A stretch of DNA of 6,922 bases from an uncultured Erysipelotrichaceae bacterium (GCA_947175465.1 CAMWMY010000058.1:1-6922), one strand, 5' to 3'; numbered from the stretch's first letter, positions 1 to 6,922 are shown. Program-made: numbers and translations. The notes: a model not told the origin generated them from the sequence alone.

Positions 1-70
1 AGTAAATAATGTTAAAATAAAGGAAGTATGGAAAACTAATAAAAAGATATATAAGTTTAGAGGTGAAGAT
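1..70 (+). other. Leader upstream of uvrA, no gene supported
   Basis: This very AT-rich leader holds only two tiny start-to-stop frames (9-20 and 28-39, three codons each before the stop). The uvrA reading frame has no stop codon back to the window edge, but it also has no ATG, GTG or TTG upstream of 71, so an N-terminal extension would have to begin outside the window. I see no convincing promoter and no GAAC-N4-GTTC LexA box of the Bacillus SOS type. In many Firmicutes uvrB lies just upstream of uvrA. The other two frames carry stops at 3-5 and 7-9, so such a gene could end here, but its identity cannot be read. Confidence 0.5.
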
Positions 71-2893
71 ATGAAAAATGAATTTATCACAATTAAAGGT
101 GCAAGAGAAAATAATTTAAAAAATGTAGATTTAAAAGTACCTAGAAATCAATTCGTCATTATGACGGGAGTATCAGGTTCTGGAAAAACAAGTTTAGCAT
201 TTGATACGATTTATGCAGAAGGACAAAGAAGATATGTTGAATCTTTGAGTGCTTATGCTCGTCAATTTTTAGGAAATAGTGAAAAACCAGATGTAGACTC
301 TATAGAAGGGTTGTCTCCTTCCATATCAATTGATCAAAAAACAACAAGTAATAATCCTCGATCAACAGTTGGTACAGTAACTGAAATTTATGATTATTTA
401 CGTTTGCTTTATGCAAGAATAGGAGTACCTTATTGTCCACATCATCATGAACCCATTACTTCTCAAACGATTAAACAAATGGTGGATCGTGTTATGGAAA
501 TTGAAGATGGAGTTCGATTACAAATTTTAGCTCCTATTTTAAAAGCGAAAAAAGGAAGTCATAAAGAACTATTAGAAAATTTACGTAAAGAAGGGTATAT
601 ACGTGCAAGAATTGATGGCAATATTGTTTTATTAGAAGAAGTTGAAATGTTAGAAAAAAATAAGAAGCATGATCTTGATGTTATTGTGGATCGTATTGTG
701 AAAGGAAATGATCGTTCAAGACTTCATGATTCTTTAGAAACAGCATTGAAGTTGAGTGATGGGCTTGCCGTTGTTGTATATCAAGAAGAAGAAATTTTAT
801 TCTCTAGTAATTATTCATGTAAGTATTGTGGCTTTTCAATACCGAAGTTAGAACCACGTTTATTTTCGTTTAATGCACCTTTTGGAGCTTGTGATCATTG
901 TAAAGGGTTAGGGATTACGCAAAAAGTAGATGTTGATTATTTAATTCCTGATCGATCTCTTTCTATTCGTGAAGGAGGAATTATATATTATAAAAACATT
1001 ATTTCAAAAGATAATTTAGAATGGCAAAAGATGCGAGCTTTATGTGACTATTATGAAATTGATTTAGATAAGCCTTTAAAGGATATGACGAAAAAAGAAA
1101 TGGATCTTTTATTATATGGATCAAAGGATCTTATTTCGTATCAAATTTATACGAAGTCAGGAAGTGTATTAAATAAAAATGAAATAATTGAAGGAGTTTG
1201 TACACTAATTGAGCGTCGTCACTTGGAAACAACTTCACAAATGGCAAGGGAATGGTATGCAAGCTTTTTAGCGGAAGCTCCTTGTCCACAATGTAGTGGA
1301 AAAAGATTGAATCCACAAGCATTAAGTGTTTTAGTAGGTGGAAAAAATATATTTGAATGGACACAGATGTCCGTGAAGCAAGCGATTGTGTTTATGGAAG
1401 AGTTGTCCTTAACAAAGCAACAACAAGAAATTGCGGCTCTTATTTTGAAAGAGATTAAAGAGCGTTTATCATTTTTAAATAATGTAGGATTAAGTTATTT
1501 AACATTAGATCGTTTAGCAGGAACCCTTAGTGGTGGAGAAGCACAAAGAATACGTTTAGCAACACAAATCGGATCGCGATTAAGTGGTGTGTTATATGTA
1601 TTAGATGAACCAAGTATTGGATTACATCAACGTGATAATGATCGTTTAATTGAAACGCTAAAAAATATGCGTGATTTAGGAAACTCTTTGATTGTTGTGG
1701 AACATGACGAAGATACGATGTTAGCTTCGGATTATATTATTGATATTGGGCCTGGAGCGGGAATTCATGGTGGAAATGTAGTTGCTTATGGAACGCCACA
1801 AGAAGTTATGCAAAATGAGAATTCAATTACAGGGCAGTATTTATCAGGAAGAGCTAAAATTGAAATTCCAACAGAAAGAAAAAAAGGAAATGGTAAGTTT
1901 TTAGAAGTTGTGGATGCTTATGAAAATAATTTAAAACATGTGAATGTGAAACTTCCTTTAGGAGCTTTCAATGTTGTGACAGGAGTTAGTGGAAGTGGAA
2001 AATCTTCCCTTGTGAATGAAGTCATTGCGAAGGGAATTATGTATTCTTTAGGTAGAACAAGAATGAAGCCAGGGAAACATAAAAAAATGAAAGGTGTTCA
2101 ACACATTGATAAGATTATTGATATTTCACAAGATCCTATTGGAAGAACACCAAGGAGTAATCCAGCAACTTATACCGGTGTTTTTGATGATATAAGAGAT
2201 TTATTTGCACAGACACCAGAAGCGAAGATGCGTGGTTATGAAAAAGGACGTTTTTCATTTAATGTAAAAGGGGGACGTTGTGAAGCTTGTCAAGGTGATG
2301 GAATTTTGAAAATCTCGATGCATTTTTTACCAGATGTTTATGTACCATGTGAAGAGTGTAATGGAAGACGTTATAATGAAGAAACATTACAAGTTACATA
2401 TAAAGGAAAAAGTATTTATGATGTCTTAGAGATGAGTGTTGAAGAAGCGATTTCTTTCTTTTCTAATGTACATAAAATTAAACATAAATTACAGACATTA
2501 AAAGATGTAGGGCTAGGTTATATTAAACTTGGACAAAGTGCTACAACGTTATCAGGAGGAGAGGCTCAACGTGTGAAATTAGCAAGTGAGCTTCAACGTA
2601 AGGCAACAGGAAAAACAATTTTTGTATTAGATGAGCCAACAACAGGACTACATACGCATGATGTGAAGAAGTTATTAGAAGTATTGCAGCGAATTGTTCA
2701 CAATGGAGATACAGTTCTTGTAATTGAGCATAATTTAGATGTGATTAAATGTGCTGATTATATTGTAGATATTGGACCTGAAGGTGGAGATGAAGGTGGA
2801 AATATTATTGCGATGGGAACACCAGAAGAGCTTATTGAAGTAAAAGAAAGTTATACAGGACAATATTTAGCGAAAGTAATGAAAAAGAGGTAA
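71..2893 (+). CDS. uvrA: UvrABC system protein A (excinuclease ATPase subunit)
   Basis: UvrA is the damage-sensing ATPase of nucleotide excision repair; as a dimer it scans DNA in the cytoplasm and loads UvrB at lesions. The 940-residue protein has the normal family length and the full double-ABC layout. The first half has Walker A GVSGSGKT at 33-40, a zinc site from C250/C253 and C274/C277, a further CPQC pair at 405-408, signature LSGGEAQRI at 486-494 and Walker B LDEPSIGLH at 511-519. The second half has Walker A GVSGSGKS at 638-645, zinc pairs C737/C740 and C760/C763, signature LSGGEAQRV from about 827, and LDEPTTGLH from 853. The start is set by the Shine-Dalgarno AGAGGTGA at 59-66 and the typical opening with GARENNLKN at 10-18. 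It appears to be the first gene seen of an operon with hprK, which begins 5 bases after its stop. No key motif is missing, so the assignment is secure. Confidence 0.98.
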   Translation: MKNEFITIKGARENNLKNVDLKVPRNQFVIMTGVSGSGKTSLAFDTIYAEGQRRYVESLSAYARQFLGNSEKPDVDSIEGLSPSISIDQKTTSNNPRSTVGTVTEIYDYLRLLYARIGVPYCPHHHEPITSQTIKQMVDRVMEIEDGVRLQILAPILKAKKGSHKELLENLRKEGYIRARIDGNIVLLEEVEMLEKNKKHDLDVIVDRIVKGNDRSRLHDSLETALKLSDGLAVVVYQEEEILFSSNYSCKYCGFSIPKLEPRLFSFNAPFGACDHCKGLGITQKVDVDYLIPDRSLSIREGGIIYYKNIISKDNLEWQKMRALCDYYEIDLDKPLKDMTKKEMDLLLYGSKDLISYQIYTKSGSVLNKNEIIEGVCTLIERRHLETTSQMAREWYASFLAEAPCPQCSGKRLNPQALSVLVGGKNIFEWTQMSVKQAIVFMEELSLTKQQQEIAALILKEIKERLSFLNNVGLSYLTLDRLAGTLSGGEAQRIRLATQIGSRLSGVLYVLDEPSIGLHQRDNDRLIETLKNMRDLGNSLIVVEHDEDTMLASDYIIDIGPGAGIHGGNVVAYGTPQEVMQNENSITGQYLSGRAKIEIPTERKKGNGKFLEVVDAYENNLKHVNVKLPLGAFNVVTGVSGSGKSSLVNEVIAKGIMYSLGRTRMKPGKHKKMKGVQHIDKIIDISQDPIGRTPRSNPATYTGVFDDIRDLFAQTPEAKMRGYEKGRFSFNVKGGRCEACQGDGILKISMHFLPDVYVPCEECNGRRYNEETLQVTYKGKSIYDVLEMSVEEAISFFSNVHKIKHKLQTLKDVGLGYIKLGQSATTLSGGEAQRVKLASELQRKATGKTIFVLDEPTTGLHTHDVKKLLEVLQRIVHNGDTVLVIEHNLDVIKCADYIVDIGPEGGDEGGNIIAMGTPEELIEVKESYTGQYLAKVMKKR

Positions 2894-2898
2894 CAATC

Positions 2899-3837
2899 AT
2901 GGAAGATAAAAAAGTAATTGTACGTGATGTATGGGAGCATTTTCAATTTAAACAAATTACAGGAGATGAAACATCTTTAGAGCGTGAAATCGTGATCGCT
3001 GATACGAATCGTCCTGGTCTTGAATTAGCTGGTTTCTTTGATTATTCACAAGCAAAGCGTTTAGTAATTTTGGGAGATAAAGAGATTGCTTATATTCAAA
3101 CAATGTCTTATGAAAAACAAGTAGCTTCTTTTTCCTTTATTACGGATGCGATGACACCTGCGATTATTATTACGAAAGCACATCCTTGTCCTGAAGTTTT
3201 ACAAAAGATTGCGCAAGAGAAAAACTTCCCTATTTTTCAAACACCTTCGCAAACCTATCGTTTAATTGTCGATCTTGTCACTTTCTTAGATGAAAAGTTA
3301 GCACCTTATGAGTGCTTACATGGAGGTTTATTATCTATTTATGGAAAAGGAGTCTTCATTCGTGGAGAAAGTGGAATGGGGAAAAGTGAGATTGCATTAG
3401 AGCTTGTGAAAAGAGGGCATGTATTAGTTGCGGATGATCGTGTAGATTGTTATCGCATACATAATAAAATTGTAGGAAGAGCTCCAGAGCTATTAGCAGG
3501 TATGTTAGAAATTCGAGGAATTGGGATTATTGATGTATCCCGTATGTTTGGTGTAAGCTCTGTGCTTGCTTCGGCTGAAGTACAGTTTGAAGTTGTACTT
3601 GTTCCATGGGAAAAAGGAGTGCCTTTTGATCGTATTGGAATAGAAGATAAGAAGTATGATTGTATCTTAGGAGTGGATATTCCTAAAATTATTGTTCCTG
3701 TAAGGGAAGGACGTTCGATGGCAGTTATTATTGAATCAGCTGTTACGAACTTTACATTAAATCAAATGGGGTTAAATAGTGCAAAAGAGTTTGAACAAAG
3801 GGTACTTGATCACATAGAGAAGAACACAAAGAAGTAG
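2899..3837 (+). CDS. hprK: HPr kinase/phosphorylase
   Basis: This bifunctional cytoplasmic enzyme phosphorylates HPr of the sugar phosphotransferase system on its regulatory serine. It also reverses the reaction with inorganic phosphate, releasing pyrophosphate, and so controls carbon catabolite repression. The 312-residue length is standard. Residues 1 to about 130 form the N-terminal domain typical of the family. The catalytic domain follows, with H141 (LHGG), Walker A GESGMGKS at 156-163, acidic VADDR with D179/D180, and the HprK signature EIRGIGIIDV at 204-213. Near the C-terminus VREGRS (268-273) replaces the common VRPGRN, a modest variation. The ATG is chosen by AAAGAGG at 2884-2890, which lies in the last codons of uvrA, and by the typical N-terminus. 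The next gene begins 10 bases downstream and carries a PpaX-like domain, whose known role is to destroy the pyrophosphate made by HprK. Its presence indicates serine-HPr regulation in this organism. Confidence 0.97.
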   Translation: MEDKKVIVRDVWEHFQFKQITGDETSLEREIVIADTNRPGLELAGFFDYSQAKRLVILGDKEIAYIQTMSYEKQVASFSFITDAMTPAIIITKAHPCPEVLQKIAQEKNFPIFQTPSQTYRLIVDLVTFLDEKLAPYECLHGGLLSIYGKGVFIRGESGMGKSEIALELVKRGHVLVADDRVDCYRIHNKIVGRAPELLAGMLEIRGIGIIDVSRMFGVSSVLASAEVQFEVVLVPWEKGVPFDRIGIEDKKYDCILGVDIPKIIVPVREGRSMAVIIESAVTNFTLNQMGLNSAKEFEQRVLDHIEKNTKK

Positions 3838-3847
3838 GAGGAATTTT

Positions 3848-5317
3848 ATGACTTTTTTTCCAGATATGAAGACCATTGTCACAATGGGAGGTCTTCAGAT
3901 AACATGGTATGCGGTAATTATTTTAAGTGCAGCCTTTGTTAGTTATTTTTTATCCGTTCGACAATTTAAGAAGATGGGATATAAAGAAGCAGTATTTGAA
4001 AACTTCTTCTTGTATATGATGCCTATTGCTATTTTAGGGGCAAGATGTTGGTATGTATTATTTCAGTGGGAATATTATATCCATGATCCTATTCGTATTT
4101 TTTATATTTGGGAAGGAGGTCTTGCTATCCATGGAGGGATTATTGCTGCAACCATTTTTGGATATTTTTATTTTAAGAAAAAAGCAATGAATGGATTACG
4201 TATTGCAGATGTTATCTTTCCTAATTTATTAATTGCACAAGCGATTGGGCGTTGGGGTAATTTTATGAATCAAGAAGCTTATGGTGGCATTGTATCTGAA
4301 AACTTTTATCAAGGATGGCCTTCTTTTATTAAAGATCAAATGTGGATTAATGGGGAATATCGTCAACCTACTTTTTTATATGAGGCCGTTGGAAATATTA
4401 TTGGTTTTTGTTTGATTACTTTTATTTTTAAAAAGTATGGGCGTAAAAAAAGAGGAGATCTTGCCTTTGCATATCTTGCATGGTATGGAGTTGTACGCTT
4501 ATTTGTAGAAGGACTTCGTACAGATTCACTTATGTTTGGAGATCTTCGTATCGCACAAATTATATCTATTTTAAGCATTTTTATTGGAGTAAGTGGAATT
4601 CTTGGTTTATGGGATTGTCTTTTTCATAAAAATTGGTTATTTAAAAAACAAAAGCCTGTAGTGTTATTTGATTTGGATGGAACTCTGTTAGATACTGAGA
4701 AATTAATTTTTGCTTCGTTTGAACATGTATTTAAAATTTATAAACCTGAATATACTTTAAGTGAAGCAGAATTAAAGTCTTTTTTAGGGCCAACGCTTGA
4801 GCAAACTTTTTCTAAGTATTTTAAAGAAGATCAGTTAGAAGAAGTCATACGTGTATATCGTGCTTTTAATAAGGAGCATCATGATGCTTATGTTACTGTA
4901 ATGGATGGAGCACATAAAACATTGGCTTATTTAAGTGAGCATGGATATGATATAGGTGTTGTGTCGAATAAACAAGCAGAAACGGTTCAACATGGACTTG
5001 TTTTTTGTGGATTACATTCATTTGTAAAAGTAGTTGTAGATTCGACAATGGTAAAGCAACCCAAACCTGATCCAGAAGGAATTTTGAAAGCTTGTGAAAT
5101 GCTTTATCGCTCACATGATGATATGATTTATGTTGGAGATAGTGTAACGGATATACAGGCAACCAAAAGAGTTGCAGGATTTAGTATTGCTGTGCTTTTT
5201 GATTCTACACGTGAAGAGGAGTTACGCAAAGCTAAACCAATGCGTTGTATTTATCATTTAGAAGAAATAATTGAGCTTGTAAAGGAGGACTTAGAATGGA
5301 GCGACAATACGATTTAA
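3848..5317 (+). CDS. lgt: Fusion: prolipoprotein diacylglyceryl transferase + PpaX-like HAD phosphatase
   Basis: This is one uninterrupted 489-residue frame. Residues 1 to about 268 are Lgt, the membrane enzyme that moves diacylglycerol from phosphatidylglycerol to the lipobox cysteine of prolipoproteins. Visible are about seven hydrophobic segments (first 15-36, last about 236-259), Y21, H95 in AIHGG, the Lgt signature GRWGNFMNQEAYG at 134-146 (R135, N138, E143, G146) and R217 in YGVVRLFVEGLR. About ten basic residues and linker later a complete HAD hydrolase begins: DLDGT with D275/D277, S373 in VVSNK, K406 in KPDP, and GDSVTD at 430-435. Local resemblance to Bacillus PpaX (LIFASF, FLGPTLEQTFSK, YRAFNKEHHD) points to pyrophosphatase rather than generic phosphoglycolate phosphatase. 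Either half alone has normal family length (about 270 and 220). The start follows AGGAGG at 3836-3841. Function of each half is well supported; the benefit of joining them is inference. Confidence 0.93.
   Translation: MTFFPDMKTIVTMGGLQITWYAVIILSAAFVSYFLSVRQFKKMGYKEAVFENFFLYMMPIAILGARCWYVLFQWEYYIHDPIRIFYIWEGGLAIHGGIIAATIFGYFYFKKKAMNGLRIADVIFPNLLIAQAIGRWGNFMNQEAYGGIVSENFYQGWPSFIKDQMWINGEYRQPTFLYEAVGNIIGFCLITFIFKKYGRKKRGDLAFAYLAWYGVVRLFVEGLRTDSLMFGDLRIAQIISILSIFIGVSGILGLWDCLFHKNWLFKKQKPVVLFDLDGTLLDTEKLIFASFEHVFKIYKPEYTLSEAELKSFLGPTLEQTFSKYFKEDQLEEVIRVYRAFNKEHHDAYVTVMDGAHKTLAYLSEHGYDIGVVSNKQAETVQHGLVFCGLHSFVKVVVDSTMVKQPKPDPEGILKACEMLYRSHDDMIYVGDSVTDIQATKRVAGFSIAVLFDSTREEELRKAKPMRCIYHLEEIIELVKEDLEWSDNTI
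4625..4676 (+). other. Lgt/PpaX fusion junction
   Basis: These codons (about residues 260-276) carry the basic stretch HKNWLFKKQKP after the last Lgt membrane helix and run straight into the first HAD strand, VVLFDLDGT. No stop, frameshift or ATG lies here. The only plausible in-frame internal start, GTG at 4661-4663, has no Shine-Dalgarno sequence ahead of it, and starting there would remove part of the first HAD strand. Separate translation of the phosphatase is therefore unlikely from what the sequence shows. The basic residues fit the positive-inside rule, placing the HAD domain in the cytoplasm. Confidence 0.8.
5281..5288 (+). promoter_or_regulatory. Ribosome binding site of trxB inside the fusion gene
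   Basis: AAAGGAGG is a near-perfect match to the anti-Shine-Dalgarno sequence and sits seven bases before the ATG at 5296. It lies within the last codons of the lgt-ppaX frame. This decides the trxB start and, with the 22-base gene overlap, suggests translational coupling. Confidence 0.85.
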
Positions 5318-6216
5318 TTATTATTGGGGCAGGTCCAGCAGGAATGAGTGCAGCGATTTATGCATCTCGAGCTGGCTTAAAAACAGCGATGTTAGAAATG
5401 GGAGCCCCTGGTGGAAAATTACTAAAAACAGCTGAAATTAGCAACTGGCCTGGAATTAAAGAAACAGAAGGTGCAAAACTTGCTTATGATATGTTTGAAC
5501 ATTCTACGATTTTTGGGGCTGAATATGTTTATGGGAATGTAGTTAAGGTAGAAGATGGGGAATGGAAAAAAGTCATTTGCGATGATGGAAATGTTTATGA
5601 AGCTAAAGCAGTAATTGTTGCGACAGGAACACAAGAAAGAATGTTAAATATTCCTGGAGAGCAAGAAAATGTTGGAAGAGGAGTATCTTATTGTGCTGTA
5701 TGTGATGGAGCATTTTTCAAAGATCAAGAAATATGTGTGATCGGTGGAGGAAACTCTGCTTTAGAAGAAGCGAAATATTTAACACAGTTTGCTTCTAAAG
5801 TGAATATTATTATTCGTAGAGATGTATTCCGTGCGGATGTGATTGTACAGGAAGGAATTAAGAATAATGAAAAAATTAATGTGATTACGAATTCTGTTCC
5901 TGTAGAAATTAAAGATGATGGGAAAAAAGTAAGTGCCTTATGTATTAAAAATGTAAAAACAGATGAAATTAGTGAAATTGCAACTAACGCCATTTTCCCA
6001 TATATCGGTTTAGATCCTGCAACTTCTTTTTTAAGTGGATTGGATGTTTTGGATGATTATGGTTACATGGTTGTAGATGATAATTGCGAAACCAAAGTAA
6101 AAGGGATTTATGGTGCAGGGGATGTTGTAGCGAAAAAGTTGCGTCAAGTTGTAACAGCAACAAGCGATGGTGCGATTGCTGCACAACATGCTTTCCACCG
6201 TATCAAGCAATTATAA
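5296..6216 (+). CDS. trxB: Thioredoxin reductase (NADPH)
   Basis: This cytoplasmic flavoenzyme passes electrons from NADPH through FAD and a redox cysteine pair to thioredoxin. The 306 residues match the low-molecular-weight bacterial type. The FAD Rossmann motif GAGPAG is at 11-16, the redox-active CAVC at 133-136, the NADPH Rossmann motif GGGNSA at 150-155, and RRDVFRA at 174-180, whose two arginines normally bind the 2'-phosphate of NADPH. The second FAD motif GAGD is at 273-276, followed by LRQVVTATSDGAIAA (282-296). The residue before the arginine pair is isoleucine where many homologues have histidine; NADPH use is still expected. The gene overlaps the preceding frame by 22 bases and is the last of the operon, with a terminator just after its stop. 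trxB is also found near hprK and lgt in other Firmicutes. Confidence 0.97.
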   Translation: MERQYDLIIIGAGPAGMSAAIYASRAGLKTAMLEMGAPGGKLLKTAEISNWPGIKETEGAKLAYDMFEHSTIFGAEYVYGNVVKVEDGEWKKVICDDGNVYEAKAVIVATGTQERMLNIPGEQENVGRGVSYCAVCDGAFFKDQEICVIGGGNSALEEAKYLTQFASKVNIIIRRDVFRADVIVQEGIKNNEKINVITNSVPVEIKDDGKKVSALCIKNVKTDEISEIATNAIFPYIGLDPATSFLSGLDVLDDYGYMVVDDNCETKVKGIYGAGDVVAKKLRQVVTATSDGAIAAQHAFHRIKQL

Positions 6217-6224
6217 GTGAGAAA

Positions 6225-6256
6225 AGTAGTTATCTTGTAAGATAGCTGCTTTTTTT
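6225..6256 (+). terminator. Rho-independent terminator after trxB
   Basis: The arms 6225-6235 and 6240-6250 form an 11-base-pair stem with two G-T wobbles around a four-base loop (TGTA). A run of seven Ts, counting the last stem base, follows through 6256. It starts eight bases after the trxB stop and separates the operon from the regulator gene downstream. An A-run at 6222-6225 could add a few A-T pairs with the T-tract. Confidence 0.93.
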
Positions 6257-6275
6257 ATGAATTTTTTGAAAGGAC

Positions 6276-6305
6276 TTGATGACAGCTGCTATATGTATTT
6301 ATAAT
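6276..6305 (+). promoter_or_regulatory. Sigma-A-type promoter of the TetR-family gene
   Basis: A perfect TATAAT lies at 6300-6305, with TTGATG (four of six matches to TTGACA) at 6276-6281 and an 18-base spacer. Transcription would be expected to start near 6312, giving a leader of about 38 bases. It sits in the 133-base gap between the terminator and the regulator start, where a promoter for the downstream gene is needed. Confidence 0.7.
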
Positions 6306-6308
6306 ATT

Positions 6309-6324
6309 TGTATAGTATCATACA
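6309..6324. promoter_or_regulatory. Possible operator (imperfect dyad) at the tetR promoter
   Basis: TGTAT and ATACA form exact five-base inverted arms around the six-base centre AGTATC. The dyad starts four bases after the -10 box and covers the expected transcription start, a usual place for autorepression by TetR-family proteins. A third copy of the TGTAT half-site is at 6294-6298, in the spacer just ahead of the -10 box. The surrounding DNA is AT-rich, so chance is a real alternative. Confidence 0.4.
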
Positions 6325-6349
6325 TAGTAGTCGAATAGAAAGGGCTTGG

Positions 6350-6922
6350 ATGAGAGATATGCAAGATAATACAAAAAGTAAAATTATAGAAGTCGCAAGT
6401 AATTTATTTTTAACAAAAGGTTATGAAGAAACAAGGATATCGGATATTATAAAGGGCTTAGATGGGCTTACCAAAGGTGCAGTTTATCATCACTTTGATT
6501 CGAAAGAAGATATCTTTAATGCTGTTGTGAAGGAAATTGGAAGTAAAAACATCCAAATTCTTGATGAAATAAAAAATGATTATCGTTTAAATGGAGCTGA
6601 AAAGTTATCTAAAATGGTTAATTTAGGTTTTCATAATAAGAATATGGAAATCATAACAGGGATATCTCCTAATTTATTGGAGAGCCCTAAGTTATTATCA
6701 TCATTCATCAGTGAAATAAATTCAGTTACGATTCCAAACTATATTTATCCTATTATTGAGGAAGGCGTTCAGGATGGTAGTATTCATACAAAACATCCTA
6801 CAGAATTAGCTGAAATGATTGCTATTTTATTAAATATATGGTTAAATTCTCTTATTTTCAACAATGAGCATTCGCACGTATTACATAAAATCGAGCTTAT
6901 GAATGAAATATTAGAAAAATAT
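6350..6922 (+). CDS. TetR/AcrR-family transcriptional regulator (3' end beyond window)
   Basis: The frame runs 191 codons to the window edge without a stop, close to the usual length of 185-210 residues, so little is probably missing. The N-terminal DNA-binding domain is typical: helix 1 around 10-24 (KIIEVASNLF, KGYEETRI), then a helix-turn-helix ending in LTKGAVYHHFDSKEDIF at 40-56. The remainder is a mainly helical ligand and dimerisation domain without a recognisable subfamily motif, so ligand and targets cannot be named. The start at 6350 is preferred because AAAGGG at 6339-6344 lies five bases upstream. An in-frame ATG at 6359 would be poorly spaced and is the alternative. It has its own promoter and a possible autoregulatory dyad. 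Such regulators often control an adjacent transporter or efflux gene, which here would lie outside the window. Confidence 0.9.
   Translation, partial: MRDMQDNTKSKIIEVASNLFLTKGYEETRISDIIKGLDGLTKGAVYHHFDSKEDIFNAVVKEIGSKNIQILDEIKNDYRLNGAEKLSKMVNLGFHNKNMEIITGISPNLLESPKLLSSFISEINSVTIPNYIYPIIEEGVQDGSIHTKHPTELAEMIAILLNIWLNSLIFNNEHSHVLHKIELMNEILEKY

Noticed and set aside
28..39. Three-codon frame after an AAGGAAG sequence upstream of uvrA, considered as a leader peptide
   Set aside because: It is too short and the ribosome-site spacing is too tight; there is no hairpin or attenuator-like structure after it.
1131..1364. Open frame on the minus strand inside uvrA (77 codons)
   Set aside because: It lies wholly within the well-supported uvrA gene and its translation looks like antisense noise with no recognisable domain.
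4661..4663. In-frame GTG as a separate start for the PpaX-like domain
   Set aside because: There is no Shine-Dalgarno sequence upstream, and the codon falls inside the first strand of the HAD fold.
4363..5162. Minus-strand open frames inside the lgt-ppaX gene (4363-4578 and 4893-5162)
   Set aside because: Both are shadows of the fusion gene; their compositions show no domain or membrane pattern of their own.
5422..6184. Minus-strand open frames inside trxB
   Set aside because: They are antisense to a complete thioredoxin reductase gene and have no family features.
6257..6275. Second T-run after the terminator, considered as a tandem terminator
   Set aside because: No stem-loop precedes the run at about 6262-6267, so it is more simply part of the AT-rich spacer.

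Overview
This is an AT-rich stretch of a low-GC Gram-positive (Firmicutes/Bacillota) chromosome, with all genes on the + strand. Short gaps, strong AGGAGG-type ribosome binding sites and the order uvrA-hprK-lgt-ppaX-trxB fit this phylum; related orders are known from Bacillus and lactobacilli. The fused lgt-ppaX gene and the protein character suggest Erysipelotrichia or a nearby lineage. That placement is an inference from general impression, not a search.

Layout. Bases 1-70 are a leader without a supported gene. From 71 to 6216 four genes are packed as an apparent single operon: uvrA (nucleotide excision repair ATPase), hprK (HPr kinase/phosphorylase), a fused gene encoding prolipoprotein diacylglyceryl transferase (Lgt) joined in frame to a HAD phosphatase closely resembling the pyrophosphatase PpaX, and trxB (thioredoxin reductase). 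Gaps are 5 and 10 bases, and trxB overlaps the fusion gene by 22 bases. A clear intrinsic terminator at about 6225-6256 closes the operon. A new unit follows: a good sigma-A-type promoter, a small dyad overlapping its likely transcription start, and a TetR-family regulator that is still open at the window's right edge.

How the genes fit together. HprK phosphorylates HPr on a serine and removes that phosphate by phosphorolysis, which releases pyrophosphate; PpaX is the enzyme known in Bacillus to hydrolyse this pyrophosphate. Here hprK lies directly upstream of a protein carrying the PpaX-like domain, but the domain is attached to the cytoplasmic end of a seven-helix membrane enzyme. uvrA and trxB are housekeeping neighbours with no obvious direct link to this chemistry.

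The content is otherwise ordinary core genome. The Lgt-PpaX fusion is the one clearly unusual item. I found no CRISPR array, insertion sequence, tRNA, rRNA or riboswitch.
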